A stretch of 64,000 bases of DNA from NCBI RefSeq assembly GCF_033242265.1, contig NZ_BTFW01000001.1, forward strand, positions 434,001 to 498,000. The letters are read 5' to 3'. Positions 44,768 to 52,982 of the stretch are shown here, piece by piece. Origin of the DNA: Novosphingobium sp. IK01 (GTDB taxonomy: Bacteria; Pseudomonadota; Alphaproteobacteria; Sphingomonadales; Sphingomonadaceae). The notes under the pieces were generated by a model, which was not told the DNA's origin, did no database searches, and worked only from the letters and a program-made list of their open reading frames with translations. The first letter of the stretch is position 1; every line of letters starts with the position of its first letter. The translations under genes were made by a program, and so were the position numbers.

Positions 44768-45784
44768 GTGGTTGATCTCGAAGCCTTCGTGCGCGGCCTG
44801 CCCAAGGCCGAACTGCACCTGCATATCGAAGGCAGTCTCGAGCCTGAATTGATGTTCGCGCTGGCCGCGCGCAATGGCATTGCCCTGCCCTATCCCAGCG
44901 TCGAGGCGGTGCGGGCCGCCTATGCCTTTTCCAATCTTCAGGACTTTCTCGACATTTACTATGCCGGGGCGGGTGTCCTCCAGACCCGGCAGGATTTCCA
45001 CGACCTCGCCATCGCCTATTTCGAGCGCGCGGCGGCTGATGGCGTGCGCCATGCCGAAGTGATGTTCGATCCCCAGACCCATACCGACCGGGGCGTGGCC
45101 TTTGCCGAAGTGATCGAGGGGCTGCTTTCGGCCATGGCGCAGGCACAGGCGCGTCTGGGCCTGTCGAGCGTGCTGATCATGAGTTTCCTGCGCCATCTGC
45201 CGCAGGAGGCGGCCTTTGCAACGCTGGACATGGCCGAGCCCTGGCTTGACCGGATCGCGGCAGTGGGCCTCGATTCCTCCGAAGTGGGCCATCCGCCCGA
45301 AAAGTTCGAGGCGGTCTTTGCCGCTGCTGCCGCCAAGGGTCTCAAGCGCGTGGCCCATGCCGGCGAGGAAGGCCCGCCCGCCTATGTCCATCAGGCGCTC
45401 GACCTGCTGGGGGTCGACCGTATCGACCACGGCAACCGCGCGCTGGAGGACGAGGCGCTGGTCGCCCGTCTCGTGGCGCAGAAGATCACGCTGACGATCT
45501 GCCCGCTCTCGAACCACAAGCTCTGCGTGGTCGATGATCTGGCCGAGCATCCGATCGACCGCATGCTCGATCTGGGGCTCAAGGCGACCGTCAATTCCGA
45601 CGATCCGGCCTATTTCGGGGGCTATGTCGGCGACAACTATCTGGCAGTGGCCAAGGCGCGCGGGCTTTCGCGCGAGGCGCTGGCGCAGCTGGCACGCAAC
45701 AGCTTTACCGGCTCGTTCCTGCCCGCAGAGGCCGTGGCCAGCCATCTTCGGGCGATTGACGCGTACCTTGCCACGCATGGCTGA
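44768..45784 (+). CDS. Adenine deaminase (adenosine-deaminase superfamily)
   Basis: A 338-residue enzyme. The metal motif is KAELHLHIEGSLEPELMFAL; adenine deaminases have EGxLEP where adenosine deaminases have DGSLRP. Further marks are YYAGAGVLQTRQDFHDLAIA, FDPQTHTDRGVAF, VGLDSSEVGHPPEKFEAVFA, VAHAGEEGPPAYVHQALDLL and TVNSDDPAYFGGYVGDNYLA. The pattern closely follows Pseudomonas adenine deaminase, so I call adenine rather than adenosine as substrate; the product hypoxanthine enters xanthine dehydrogenase. Translation starts at GTG with GAGGAG seven bases upstream, eleven bases after guaD. It is the last gene before the operon terminator. Confidence 0.87.
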   Translation: MVDLEAFVRGLPKAELHLHIEGSLEPELMFALAARNGIALPYPSVEAVRAAYAFSNLQDFLDIYYAGAGVLQTRQDFHDLAIAYFERAAADGVRHAEVMFDPQTHTDRGVAFAEVIEGLLSAMAQAQARLGLSSVLIMSFLRHLPQEAAFATLDMAEPWLDRIAAVGLDSSEVGHPPEKFEAVFAAAAAKGLKRVAHAGEEGPPAYVHQALDLLGVDRIDHGNRALEDEALVARLVAQKITLTICPLSNHKLCVVDDLAEHPIDRMLDLGLKATVNSDDPAYFGGYVGDNYLAVAKARGLSREALAQLARNSFTGSFLPAEAVASHLRAIDAYLATHG

Positions 45785-45806
45785 TCGCCACGTTTGAAAG
45801 CGCACG

Positions 45807-45844
45807 AAAAAAGGGGAGGAAGCAGGCTGCTTCCCCCCCTTTTT
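45807..45844. terminator. Bidirectional terminator between the purine operon and the phosphoribosyltransferase
   Basis: AAAAAAGGGG and GGAAGCAG pair with CTGCTTCC and CCCCTTTTT around a very short loop, with one A-C mismatch. The A-run on the left and T-run on the right make it work in both directions, ending the 18-kb plus-strand operon and the minus-strand gene at 45900. Confidence 0.88.
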
Positions 45845-45899
45845 GATGTTTGCGCGATGGCGCCCGCTCAACCGAGGCGTGCATCAGCCAAGGCCTGCG

Positions 45900-46421
45900 T
45901 CAGCCAAGGCGTTCTGGCACTTCCTGGGCCTGGCCGGTCAGCGTCTCGACAGTGTTGACCGCTTCCCACGGGAACACGAACCAGCGCTTGTCGTCGGTGC
46001 GGTCGATGGTCTGGACGGCATAGTCGACGGTTTCCTGCGAGACCATGTTGTTGATCATCACGGCAAAGCGCAGGTGATCCTCGACGGTTTCGTGCGCGCG
46101 CAGCAGGCGGCGCAGGCCTGCGATGGTGCGGCCGGAATCGTTGATGTCGTCGACGATCAGGATGCGCTGTCCGGCCTTGGTCATCGTCGCGAGCTTGACC
46201 AGCAGTTCGTCGGCGAAACCGGGAACCTTGGCCGACTGGTCGATCGAGAGCATCGGAATGCTCATCATCTGGCTCATGTAGACGGCGGGCACGAGACCGC
46301 CACGGCCAATGCCGACCACGAAGTCCGGCTTCCATTCGTCCTGACTCACGGTCCGGGCCAGGGTGCTGACGAAGGACAGGAAATCGTCATAACCGATATA
46401 GTCGAAAACGGGCTGCGTCAT
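45900..46421 (-). CDS. Purine phosphoribosyltransferase (hypoxanthine/xanthine-type)
   Basis: A 173-residue type I phosphoribosyltransferase. It starts FDYIGYDDFLSFVSTLARTV, has PDFVVGIGRGGLVPAVYMSQ, and the PRPP motif RILIVDDINDSGRTIAGLRR (acidic pair DD then SGRT). The C-terminal part WFVFPWEAVNTVETLTGQ resembles xanthine-guanine phosphoribosyltransferase-like proteins of archaea and alphaproteobacteria. It salvages hypoxanthine, xanthine or guanine to the nucleotide. It is convergent with the purine degradation operon and presumably competes with it for free bases. Confidence 0.85.
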   Translation of the reverse strand: MTQPVFDYIGYDDFLSFVSTLARTVSQDEWKPDFVVGIGRGGLVPAVYMSQMMSIPMLSIDQSAKVPGFADELLVKLATMTKAGQRILIVDDINDSGRTIAGLRRLLRAHETVEDHLRFAVMINNMVSQETVDYAVQTIDRTDDKRWFVFPWEAVNTVETLTGQAQEVPERLG

Positions 46422-46507
46422 GGGTCTTGGGTCCGCTAGGCTGAAAGGCGGGTGTTACGTTGGGATGCCGCCATTTCCGGCCGTCCCCCGAATCGAAGTG
46501 GTGGCCC

Positions 46508-47437
46508 TTACAGGCTTGCACCCCTGGGGTCCATATAGTCCAGCGCGGCAAAACTGTTCTGGATTTCCTTGAGGACGACATCGGCGGCATAGGAGGTCGC
46601 GCGCGAGGTCGCCGTGCACAGGGCCAGCGTCATCGGCTTGAGCACGGCGTCGGTGATCGGCACGAAGGCCAGCTGGCCCGAGCGCACCTCGTTGGCGACA
46701 TCGAGCGAGGTCAGCAGGCCGATGCCCACGCCTTGCAGCACGAGCGAGGTGATCATCTGGATATTGTCCGACGAGGCCTTGCGTTCGAGCGGAAGCTTCG
46801 ACGTGCCGACCAGCACCTGAACCTGCTGGGCCACGGCCAGCGGCAGGGCGGGCACGATCATCGGCATGCCGATGCAAGCCGAAAAGCGGGCCGAGGCCCG
46901 CTCTGCAAACGGATGGTCGGCGGGGACGACAAAGCCCAGGCGGATATTGGCATAGGCTAGCACGGTCAGTTCGCGGAAGGTCTGGGGATCGAAGCAGATG
47001 CCGAAATCGACCTCGCCGCTGGCGATGGCGCCGCGGATCTGTTCATTGGGCATGACCTTGATATCGACGGAAATGCCCGGATAGCGGCTCTGGACGGCGC
47101 GGATCGTGCCGGGCACATAGCCCTTGGTCATCGCGTCCATGATGGCGATGGTGACATGGCCGCGCTTGAGCCCGCGCAAGTCCTCGATCTGGGCGCGCAC
47201 GTCGCTCAGGCCCTTTTGCCAGCGGCTGCCCGCCGCCATCACGATTTCCCCCGCCGCAGTCAGCCGCAGCCCGGTGGGCAGGCGCTCGAACAGGGGCATG
47301 CCCAGTTCGGCTTCGGCATTGAGGATCTGTCGGTCGATGGCCGAGGCCGAGACGTTCAGCTCGTCGGCTGCCTTGCGGATCGAGCCGAGCCGCCCGACGG
47401 CCATGAAGTAGCGCAGGAAGCGGGAAAAGGCGGGCAT
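46508..47437 (-). CDS. LysR-family regulator, probable controller of the purine regulon
   Basis: A 309-residue LysR protein. The helix-turn-helix is FMAVGRLGSIRKAADELNVS then ASAIDRQILNAEAELGMPLF, with the linker ERLPTGLRLTAAGE. The effector domain runs from GHVTIAIMDAMTKGYVPGTI to AALDYMDPRGASL. It is divergent from the first NUP gene (47548). The 110-bp gap carries GCAACG-N12-CATTAT, a variant of the dyad found before the purine operon and before the Rieske gene. Autoregulation and control of all three promoters is the simplest reading; in Klebsiella the LysR protein HpxR regulates comparable genes. The inducer is unknown. Confidence 0.85.
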   Translation of the reverse strand: MPAFSRFLRYFMAVGRLGSIRKAADELNVSASAIDRQILNAEAELGMPLFERLPTGLRLTAAGEIVMAAGSRWQKGLSDVRAQIEDLRGLKRGHVTIAIMDAMTKGYVPGTIRAVQSRYPGISVDIKVMPNEQIRGAIASGEVDFGICFDPQTFRELTVLAYANIRLGFVVPADHPFAERASARFSACIGMPMIVPALPLAVAQQVQVLVGTSKLPLERKASSDNIQMITSLVLQGVGIGLLTSLDVANEVRSGQLAFVPITDAVLKPMTLALCTATSRATSYAADVVLKEIQNSFAALDYMDPRGASL

Positions 47438-47456
47438 GGGGGGCTCTCTAAATTTT

Positions 47457-47480
47457 GCAACGCTCTGTCAGATTCATTAT
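47457..47480. promoter_or_regulatory. Operator-like dyad C (LysR/NUP divergent promoter)
   Basis: GCAACG, twelve bases, CATTAT, preceded by CTCTAAATTTT like the other two sites; a further TTGCAACG lies at 47487-47494. The spacing is identical to dyads A and B, but each arm has one or two changes, as is common for an autoregulatory site of lower affinity. Confidence 0.55.
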
Positions 47481-47547
47481 GATTGATTGCAACGGGTCAA
47501 GTCCTTTAGCAAGCTAAAGTCACAAAATATCATTCAGGGAAGACAAT

Positions 47548-48726
47548 TTGGGACGCGCCGTCATAGTCGGCTCGGGCAGGAAAACCCGGGCCATTAGTCA
47601 TGCTTTGAAGGCTGGTGCCACGCTTGGCGCCGCTCTGGCGCTTATGGTGGCGGCGTCGGGGGCCTGCGTGCAGGCGGCTGAACCTGCTGTTCCCGCGCTT
47701 CCTGTGGTCAAGCCCATCCCGGTCAAGGTGATGGTCATCGCCAATTTCGAGCCCGGCGCCGATACCGGCGATGCGCCCGGTGAATTCCAGCTCTGGGCCG
47801 AGCGCGAGCACCTCGACGAGGTGATCCCCGTGCGCGGCGCGCTCCATCCGCTGCGGCGCAATGGGCAGGGGCTCTATGGCATGGTCTGGGGCGATCCGCA
47901 TTCGCTGGTGGCAACGCCCGATGTGCAGTTGATGGCGCTGCTGCTCGATCCGCGCTTCGATTTCTCGCATACGTACTGGCTGTTTACCGGCATTTCCGGG
48001 GCCGATCCGCAAGTGGCTTCGGTGGGCAGCGTGGCCTGGGCGCGCTGGGTGGTGAGCGGCGACGAAATGCGCGAGTTCGCGCCGTCCGACACGCCCAGGG
48101 GCTGGCCCTATGGCCTCTTTGCCATTGGCGCCAAGGCACCGGGCGAGCTTCCCGCTGCGGCGGACAGCTTTGCCGGGATGACCGACACCAGTTCGCTGGG
48201 GGCGGCGGTCGCGCTCAATCAGGGGCTGGCGCAGTGGGCCTTTGCGCTCAGCAAGGATACGCCGCTGCCTGATTCCCCGGCTCTGGCCGCCGCGCGGGCG
48301 CGCTGGAAGGGCTTCCCGCAGGCCCAGCGCGCGCCCTTCGTGCTGATGGGCGAGACACTCGGCGCGCTGCGCTACTGGCATGGCGCGGGGCGCACGCAGT
48401 GGGCGCGCGACTGGGTGAAGCTGTGGACCCACGGGCAGGGCCGCTTTGCGATGACCAACATGGAAAGCCAGCTGATGGCCGGAACCATGCTGGTGGCCGC
48501 GCAGGACGGGCTGGTCGACATGAAGCGGGTCATGGTGCTGCGCAGCGCCAGCAACGCCTCGATGCCGCCGCCGGGGCAATCCCCGCTGGCCAGCGTGGGC
48601 GACGAAGGGCCGGGGCAGGTTGCCGCTTACGAAAGCAACTACCGCGTCGGTGCGGTGGTCGTGCATCATCTGCTGGCCGATTGGGGCCGCTATCGTGATA
48701 CCGTGCCCGAAGCGGGCCAGCCATGA
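47548..48726 (+). CDS. Secreted NUP-family protein (purine nucleoside 'permease'), copy 1
   Basis: A 392-residue exported protein of the NUP family (named purine nucleoside permease in fungi). The basic N-terminus and hydrophobic ALKAGATLGAALALMVAASG form a signal peptide. The domain begins PVKVMVIANFEPGADTGDAP and has FDFSHTYWLFTGISGADPQV, FAMTNMESQLMAGTMLVAAQ and RVMVLRSASNASMPPPGQ. The NMES motif resembles the ribose-binding ME(S) of nucleoside phosphorylases, so a periplasmic nucleosidase or nucleoside-binding role is more likely than a channel. Translation starts at TTG with AGGGAAG close upstream. The stop overlaps the adenosine deaminase start. Confidence 0.82.
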   Translation: MGRAVIVGSGRKTRAISHALKAGATLGAALALMVAASGACVQAAEPAVPALPVVKPIPVKVMVIANFEPGADTGDAPGEFQLWAEREHLDEVIPVRGALHPLRRNGQGLYGMVWGDPHSLVATPDVQLMALLLDPRFDFSHTYWLFTGISGADPQVASVGSVAWARWVVSGDEMREFAPSDTPRGWPYGLFAIGAKAPGELPAAADSFAGMTDTSSLGAAVALNQGLAQWAFALSKDTPLPDSPALAAARARWKGFPQAQRAPFVLMGETLGALRYWHGAGRTQWARDWVKLWTHGQGRFAMTNMESQLMAGTMLVAAQDGLVDMKRVMVLRSASNASMPPPGQSPLASVGDEGPGQVAAYESNYRVGAVVVHHLLADWGRYRDTVPEAGQP

Positions 48727-50315
48727 TCCGGTTGATGCGCGGGTGTGCCGTTGCAGGCACCATCGCCTTGTTGGCTGCGGCATCGGCTCAATCCCGGGCG
48801 CGGGCCGAAGCGCCGGCGATCGTGTCGGCCCAGCGCGAGGCTGCTGTCGCCGCGATCATGGCGCGTGCGGCGCGCGATCCGGGCGAATTGCGCCTGTTCC
48901 TTCACGCCATGCCCAAGGGCGGGGATCTCCACGACCATCTTTCGGGCGCCCTGTTTGCCGAGGACATGATCGACTGGGCCGGGCGCAAGGGGCTTTGCGT
49001 CAAGGCCGATACGACCGGTTTCACGCAGCCGCCCTGCGCGCCGGGAACACAGGCCGCCAGCCTCGGCCAGACCGCGCCCGAGCGCTATGGCCGACTGGTC
49101 GACAGCCTGTCGACGCGCGGCTGGCAGGCTGGGGTCGATGCCGGGGCGGTCGATGGCCACGATCAGTTCTTTGCCACGTTTGCCCGGTTCGATCCGGCGG
49201 TCGAGGGGAGCGAGGCGGCCGCGATGGTCGCCCTGCGCCGTCAGGCCGCGCGCGAGGGCGTGCTCTATCTCGAACTGATCCACAATCCGCCTGCCCTGTT
49301 GCAGGCGGGTTTGCAGGCTGGGCTTTCCGCCCCTGCCGAGCCGCTTGATGCGAAGGGGCTGGATGCCTTTTTCGCGCGCGAGGCGCCGCATCTGGCCGCG
49401 ATGGTGCCCGCCATGCGCCAGCAGATCGATGCCGAGGAGGCGCAGGCCCGCACCACGCAAGCCTGCGGGACGGCGCAGGCCGAGCCGGGCTGCGCGGTGG
49501 CGGTGCATTATCAGGCCTTCGTGTTGCGCTCGGTGGCCCCGGCGGCGGTGTTCCGCTCGATGATCCTGGCCTTTGCGCTGGCCGACAAGGACCCGCGCTT
49601 CGTGGGGGTCAATATCGTCGCGCCCGAAGACTGGCCGGTGGCGCGGGCCGATTACGACCTGCACATGGCCATGTTCCGCTTTCTCGAAAAGCGGCATCCG
49701 GGCGTCGCCGTTTCGATGCACGCGGGCGAACTGGCCTTTGGCAGCGTGCCGCCTGCCGATCTTGCCGATCATATCGGCAAGGCGGTGGCTTCGGGGGCGC
49801 GGCGGATCGGCCATGGTGTCGACATCGCCTTCGAGGATCAGGGCCGCGCAACGATGGCCCGCATGGCGCGCGAGGGCGTGGCCGTGGAGATCAACCTGAG
49901 CAGCAACGCGGTGATCCTGGGGGTCAAGGGGGCCGAACATCCGTTCGAACTCTATCGGCACCACGGGGTTCCGGTCGTGCTGGCGACGGATGATGCCGGG
50001 GTGCTGCGCATCGACCTGACCCACGAATACCAGCGCGCGGCGAGCGAGCACGGGCTTGGCTATGCCGATCTCAAGGCGCTCTCGCGGGCCAGCCTCGAAT
50101 ATGCGTTCCTGCCGGGCGTAAGCCTGTGGAACGCGCATCATCCCGGTTCCTGGGCCCCTGCTTGCGTCGACGGCAAGCTGGACGCCCCGGCGTGCCGGAC
50201 ATTGCTGGCGCAAAGCGAAAAGGCCCGCCTCCAGGCGGACCTCGAACGCCGCTTTGCCAGCTTCGAGACAGAGGTCAGCTCCGAGACAGGGGAAGTGACC
50301 GGCGCGAAGCTCTGA
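48723..50315 (+). CDS. Secreted adenosine deaminase family protein
   Basis: A 530-residue exported deaminase. A signal peptide (GCAVAGTIALLAAASAQSRA) precedes the ADA barrel: MPKGGDLHDHLSGALFAEDM with the zinc HxH, GVLYLELIHNPPALL, VAVSMHAGELAFGSVPP (His, Glu), RRIGHGVDIAFEDQGRATMA and VPVVLATDDAGVLRIDLTHE (catalytic Asp pair). It is longer than cytosolic ADA and resembles extracellular growth-factor-type adenosine deaminases. Cysteine pairs (GLCVKADT/QPPCAPGT, QACGTAQ/EPGCAV, PACVDG/PACRTL) suggest disulfides, consistent with export. It would turn adenosine into inosine in the periplasm. ATGA-coupled to the NUP gene. Confidence 0.88.
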   Translation: MIRLMRGCAVAGTIALLAAASAQSRARAEAPAIVSAQREAAVAAIMARAARDPGELRLFLHAMPKGGDLHDHLSGALFAEDMIDWAGRKGLCVKADTTGFTQPPCAPGTQAASLGQTAPERYGRLVDSLSTRGWQAGVDAGAVDGHDQFFATFARFDPAVEGSEAAAMVALRRQAAREGVLYLELIHNPPALLQAGLQAGLSAPAEPLDAKGLDAFFAREAPHLAAMVPAMRQQIDAEEAQARTTQACGTAQAEPGCAVAVHYQAFVLRSVAPAAVFRSMILAFALADKDPRFVGVNIVAPEDWPVARADYDLHMAMFRFLEKRHPGVAVSMHAGELAFGSVPPADLADHIGKAVASGARRIGHGVDIAFEDQGRATMARMAREGVAVEINLSSNAVILGVKGAEHPFELYRHHGVPVVLATDDAGVLRIDLTHEYQRAASEHGLGYADLKALSRASLEYAFLPGVSLWNAHHPGSWAPACVDGKLDAPACRTLLAQSEKARLQADLERRFASFETEVSSETGEVTGAKL

Positions 50316-50335
50316 CGGGCTGATTTCAAACGATA

Positions 50336-50365
50336 CTATAATCGACGTTATAGCAAAAATATAAT
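50336..50365 (+). promoter_or_regulatory. Promoter with palindrome before the TonB receptor gene
   Basis: A perfect TATAAT (50360-50365) lies about 85 bases before the receptor start. The palindrome CTATAA-TCGACG-TTATAG (50336-50353) covers the place where the -35 hexamer should be. No good -35 is visible, so an activator or a repressor bound to the palindrome probably decides expression. Confidence 0.5.
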
Positions 50366-50449
50366 GCCTCTTCGGGAGAGGGGCCAGGGCGAAAAAAGCA
50401 ACGGACGGTGCGTCGGCGACGGCGCAACCTGACCATGGGGGTTCGACAG

Positions 50450-52930
50450 ATGATCACAGAACAAATGGGAGCGTATCACTCCGGCTTCAGGCATCGTGCC
50501 AGACCTCGCCGGGCGCTCGTAGGCCTGGCTTTGCTGGCCGGAACGGCGCTGGCCCGTCCAGCCCTGGCCGACGATGCCACGCCGCCGCCTGCTGCCGATG
50601 ATGCGCAGAAGGAAATCGTCGTCACCGGCTCGCTGGGCGCGCTTCCGCTCAAGGATGTCGGTTCGGTCTTCGGGTTCGACAAGACCCTGGCCGAAACGCC
50701 GCGCTCGGCCTCGACGGTCAGCTCCGAACAGCTCGAACGCTTCGGCATTACCCAGATCTACGATCTGGTCAGCCAGGTTCCCGGCACGTTCACCAGTTCG
50801 TTCTTCGGCACCGGCGGCGCGCTCGACATTCGCGGCACGCCCGGCGAAGTCTATTTCCGTGGCATGTTGCGTCTGGAAAATCCCGGCAACTATCCCACCC
50901 CGATTGCCGCTGCCGACCGCATCGACATCGTGCGCGGCCCGGCCTCGCCGATCTATGGCCCGTCGAAGACCGGCGGCTACATGAACTTCGTGCCCAAGAC
51001 CGCACGTGCGGCCAACGGGACTTATGCGCCCGATCCGACCGGTTTCGTCAGCTATGAAACCGGAAGCTGGGGCCGCAACGTGTTCAAGGCCAATATCACC
51101 GGCCCCGGCAAGATCGGCAACCACCAGTTCGGCTACAGCCTCTATGGCGAGGTCGAGGATTCGGGCAGCTATTACCGCAACATTCACCCGCGCAACCTGG
51201 TTCTTTCGGCGGCCTTCGACACCGACATCACCTCGAACCTGCGCGTCGAGTTTGGCGGCATGTACCAGAAGTTCCGTGGCCAGCAGAACGGTGGCTGGAA
51301 CCGCCTGACGCAGGATCTGGTCGACAACGGCACCTACATCACCGGCAATGCCAGCAACGCGCTCGACACCAACCACGACGGGCAGATTTCGCGCACGGAA
51401 GCACGCGCGGCCAATGGCGGCGCTGGTCTTGTCGCTTTCGGTTCGTTTGCCTGTGGCGGCCTCGACGGACCTGGGGGCTGGACCGATGCCTGCCTGCGCG
51501 CCAACTATCCCGACATGGCGCTGCAAAACCACGGCACGACCACGCTGAGCAAGCGCAATACCCTGACGGGCCCGAACGACAAGCTCAACAACGACCAGAA
51601 GACCGGCTACTTCGACCTGATCTGGACGGGCCCCAAGAAGCTGGAGATCAAGAACCAGCTCTTCTACGATGGCACCAAGAACCTCAACGAGAACTATTAC
51701 GGTTTCTCGCAGTTCATCAATTCCTACGTCATTGAAGACAAGATCGTCGCTTCTGACAGCTTCACCACCTCGCTGATGAAGCTCTCGGTTCAGGGTGCCA
51801 CCTCGCTGCGCTACACCCACTTCAAGTTCGGTGACGACTTCGGCGTGGAACTGTGGAACCGCCCGGACATCACCACCGGCTATACCGATGCTTCGACGCG
51901 CCAGCTTTCGACCGATTGCGAATGTGACTATTCCGACTATCTCAAGGGGCACTACCTTGATGTCGGCGTGGCGGGCCTTGTCGATGCCGATTTCAACTTC
52001 GGCCTCGACATCATCGGGGGCCTGCGCTGGGATCATGTCCATGCCAAGTCGACCGCGATCCTCAGCAAGTACGATCCCACCGGCCTGCCGAGCATTCCCG
52101 AGGCCAGCGGGTCGGACAGCGGCCTGTCGTGGAACACCAGCGTTTCCTATCGCACGCCGATCGGCCTGATCCCCTATTTCACCGCCTCGCGCCAGTCGAC
52201 GGTGGTGGCCGGGGAAGGGGCGGAAATCCAGCCTGCGGCGATCGCTTCGGGCACGTTCCTGTCGGCCTCGCGCCTGCTGGAAGCGGGCGTGAAGGGCGAA
52301 TTCCTCAACAAGCGTCTCTATGCCGCGCTGTCGGTCTACAAGCAGGAACGCACCGATGTCGTTTCCGACAGCCCGCTGACCAACCAGTCGATCCGCACCA
52401 AGGGTGTGGAAGCCGAACTGCGCTGGTCGGTCGACCGCCACCTGCTGGTGAGCGCCAACTACACCTATATCGACGTGGTGAATATCTCGGCGCTGGCCGG
52501 GGCCTATTTCAACTACTTCGGCATCGGCGATTTGAGCAACGTGGCCAGCCCCTGGCTGGCGCTCGGGGGAAGCCAGATTGGCAACCTCTATCTCACCACC
52601 AATTCGCAGGCCCGCCGTCCGGGCATTCCGCACAACGTGGTGTCGGCCACGGGGACATATGCGTTCGACAACGGACTGGCGGTCAATGCCGACCTCAGCC
52701 ACGTCGACTCGGTGTTCTCGGGCTATAGCCAGCAGGTTCGCCTGCCCGGCTACTGGCTGCTCAATGCCGGGGCCTCGTTCACCACGGGCCGCTGGATGCT
52801 GCGTGTGGTGGTCAAGAACCTCAATAATGCGCGCTATTTCCGGGCCGGTGGTCAGGATCTGTTCGGGGCCGACATTGCCCTGCCGCAGCAGCCGCGCAGC
52901 TTCCAGGCGACTCTCCAGTACAAGTTCTGA
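50450..52930 (+). CDS. TonB-dependent outer-membrane receptor with an EF-hand-like loop
   Basis: An 826-residue receptor. A signal region (RALVGLALLAGTALARPALA) is followed by a TonB box-like KEIVVTGSLG. The plug has DVGSVFGFDKTLAETPRSAS and RIDIVRGPASPIYGPSKTGG. The barrel ends SFQATLQYKF with the terminal Phe. Residues 306-317, DTNHDGQISRTE, fit every position of a canonical 12-residue EF-hand calcium loop in what should be an outer loop or barrel insertion. The ATG at 50450 is preferred for the GGGGG eight bases upstream; an ATG at 50435 is possible. It lies among nucleoside-processing genes, so a nucleoside, a nucleotide or a metal complex is a possible ligand. Confidence 0.85.
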   Translation: MITEQMGAYHSGFRHRARPRRALVGLALLAGTALARPALADDATPPPAADDAQKEIVVTGSLGALPLKDVGSVFGFDKTLAETPRSASTVSSEQLERFGITQIYDLVSQVPGTFTSSFFGTGGALDIRGTPGEVYFRGMLRLENPGNYPTPIAAADRIDIVRGPASPIYGPSKTGGYMNFVPKTARAANGTYAPDPTGFVSYETGSWGRNVFKANITGPGKIGNHQFGYSLYGEVEDSGSYYRNIHPRNLVLSAAFDTDITSNLRVEFGGMYQKFRGQQNGGWNRLTQDLVDNGTYITGNASNALDTNHDGQISRTEARAANGGAGLVAFGSFACGGLDGPGGWTDACLRANYPDMALQNHGTTTLSKRNTLTGPNDKLNNDQKTGYFDLIWTGPKKLEIKNQLFYDGTKNLNENYYGFSQFINSYVIEDKIVASDSFTTSLMKLSVQGATSLRYTHFKFGDDFGVELWNRPDITTGYTDASTRQLSTDCECDYSDYLKGHYLDVGVAGLVDADFNFGLDIIGGLRWDHVHAKSTAILSKYDPTGLPSIPEASGSDSGLSWNTSVSYRTPIGLIPYFTASRQSTVVAGEGAEIQPAAIASGTFLSASRLLEAGVKGEFLNKRLYAALSVYKQERTDVVSDSPLTNQSIRTKGVEAELRWSVDRHLLVSANYTYIDVVNISALAGAYFNYFGIGDLSNVASPWLALGGSQIGNLYLTTNSQARRPGIPHNVVSATGTYAFDNGLAVNADLSHVDSVFSGYSQQVRLPGYWLLNAGASFTTGRWMLRVVVKNLNNARYFRAGGQDLFGADIALPQQPRSFQATLQYKF

Positions 52931-52943
52931 TCGTTCAACCCTT

Positions 52944-52970
52944 GGGGCGGCCCAGTGCCGCCCCGTTTTC
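52944..52970 (+). terminator. Rho-independent terminator after the TonB receptor gene
   Basis: GGGGCGGC (52944-52951) and GCCGCCCC (52957-52964) form a perfect eight-base stem with a five-base loop, followed by GTTTTC. The T-run is short, so some readthrough into the second NUP gene 13 bases downstream is likely. Confidence 0.7.
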
Positions 52971-52982
52971 GATGGAAATATC

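Noticed and set aside
44768..45784. Naming the last operon gene adenosine deaminase
   Set aside because: The HIEGSLEPE motif and the following blocks follow adenine deaminases; a separate secreted enzyme at 48723 fits adenosine better.
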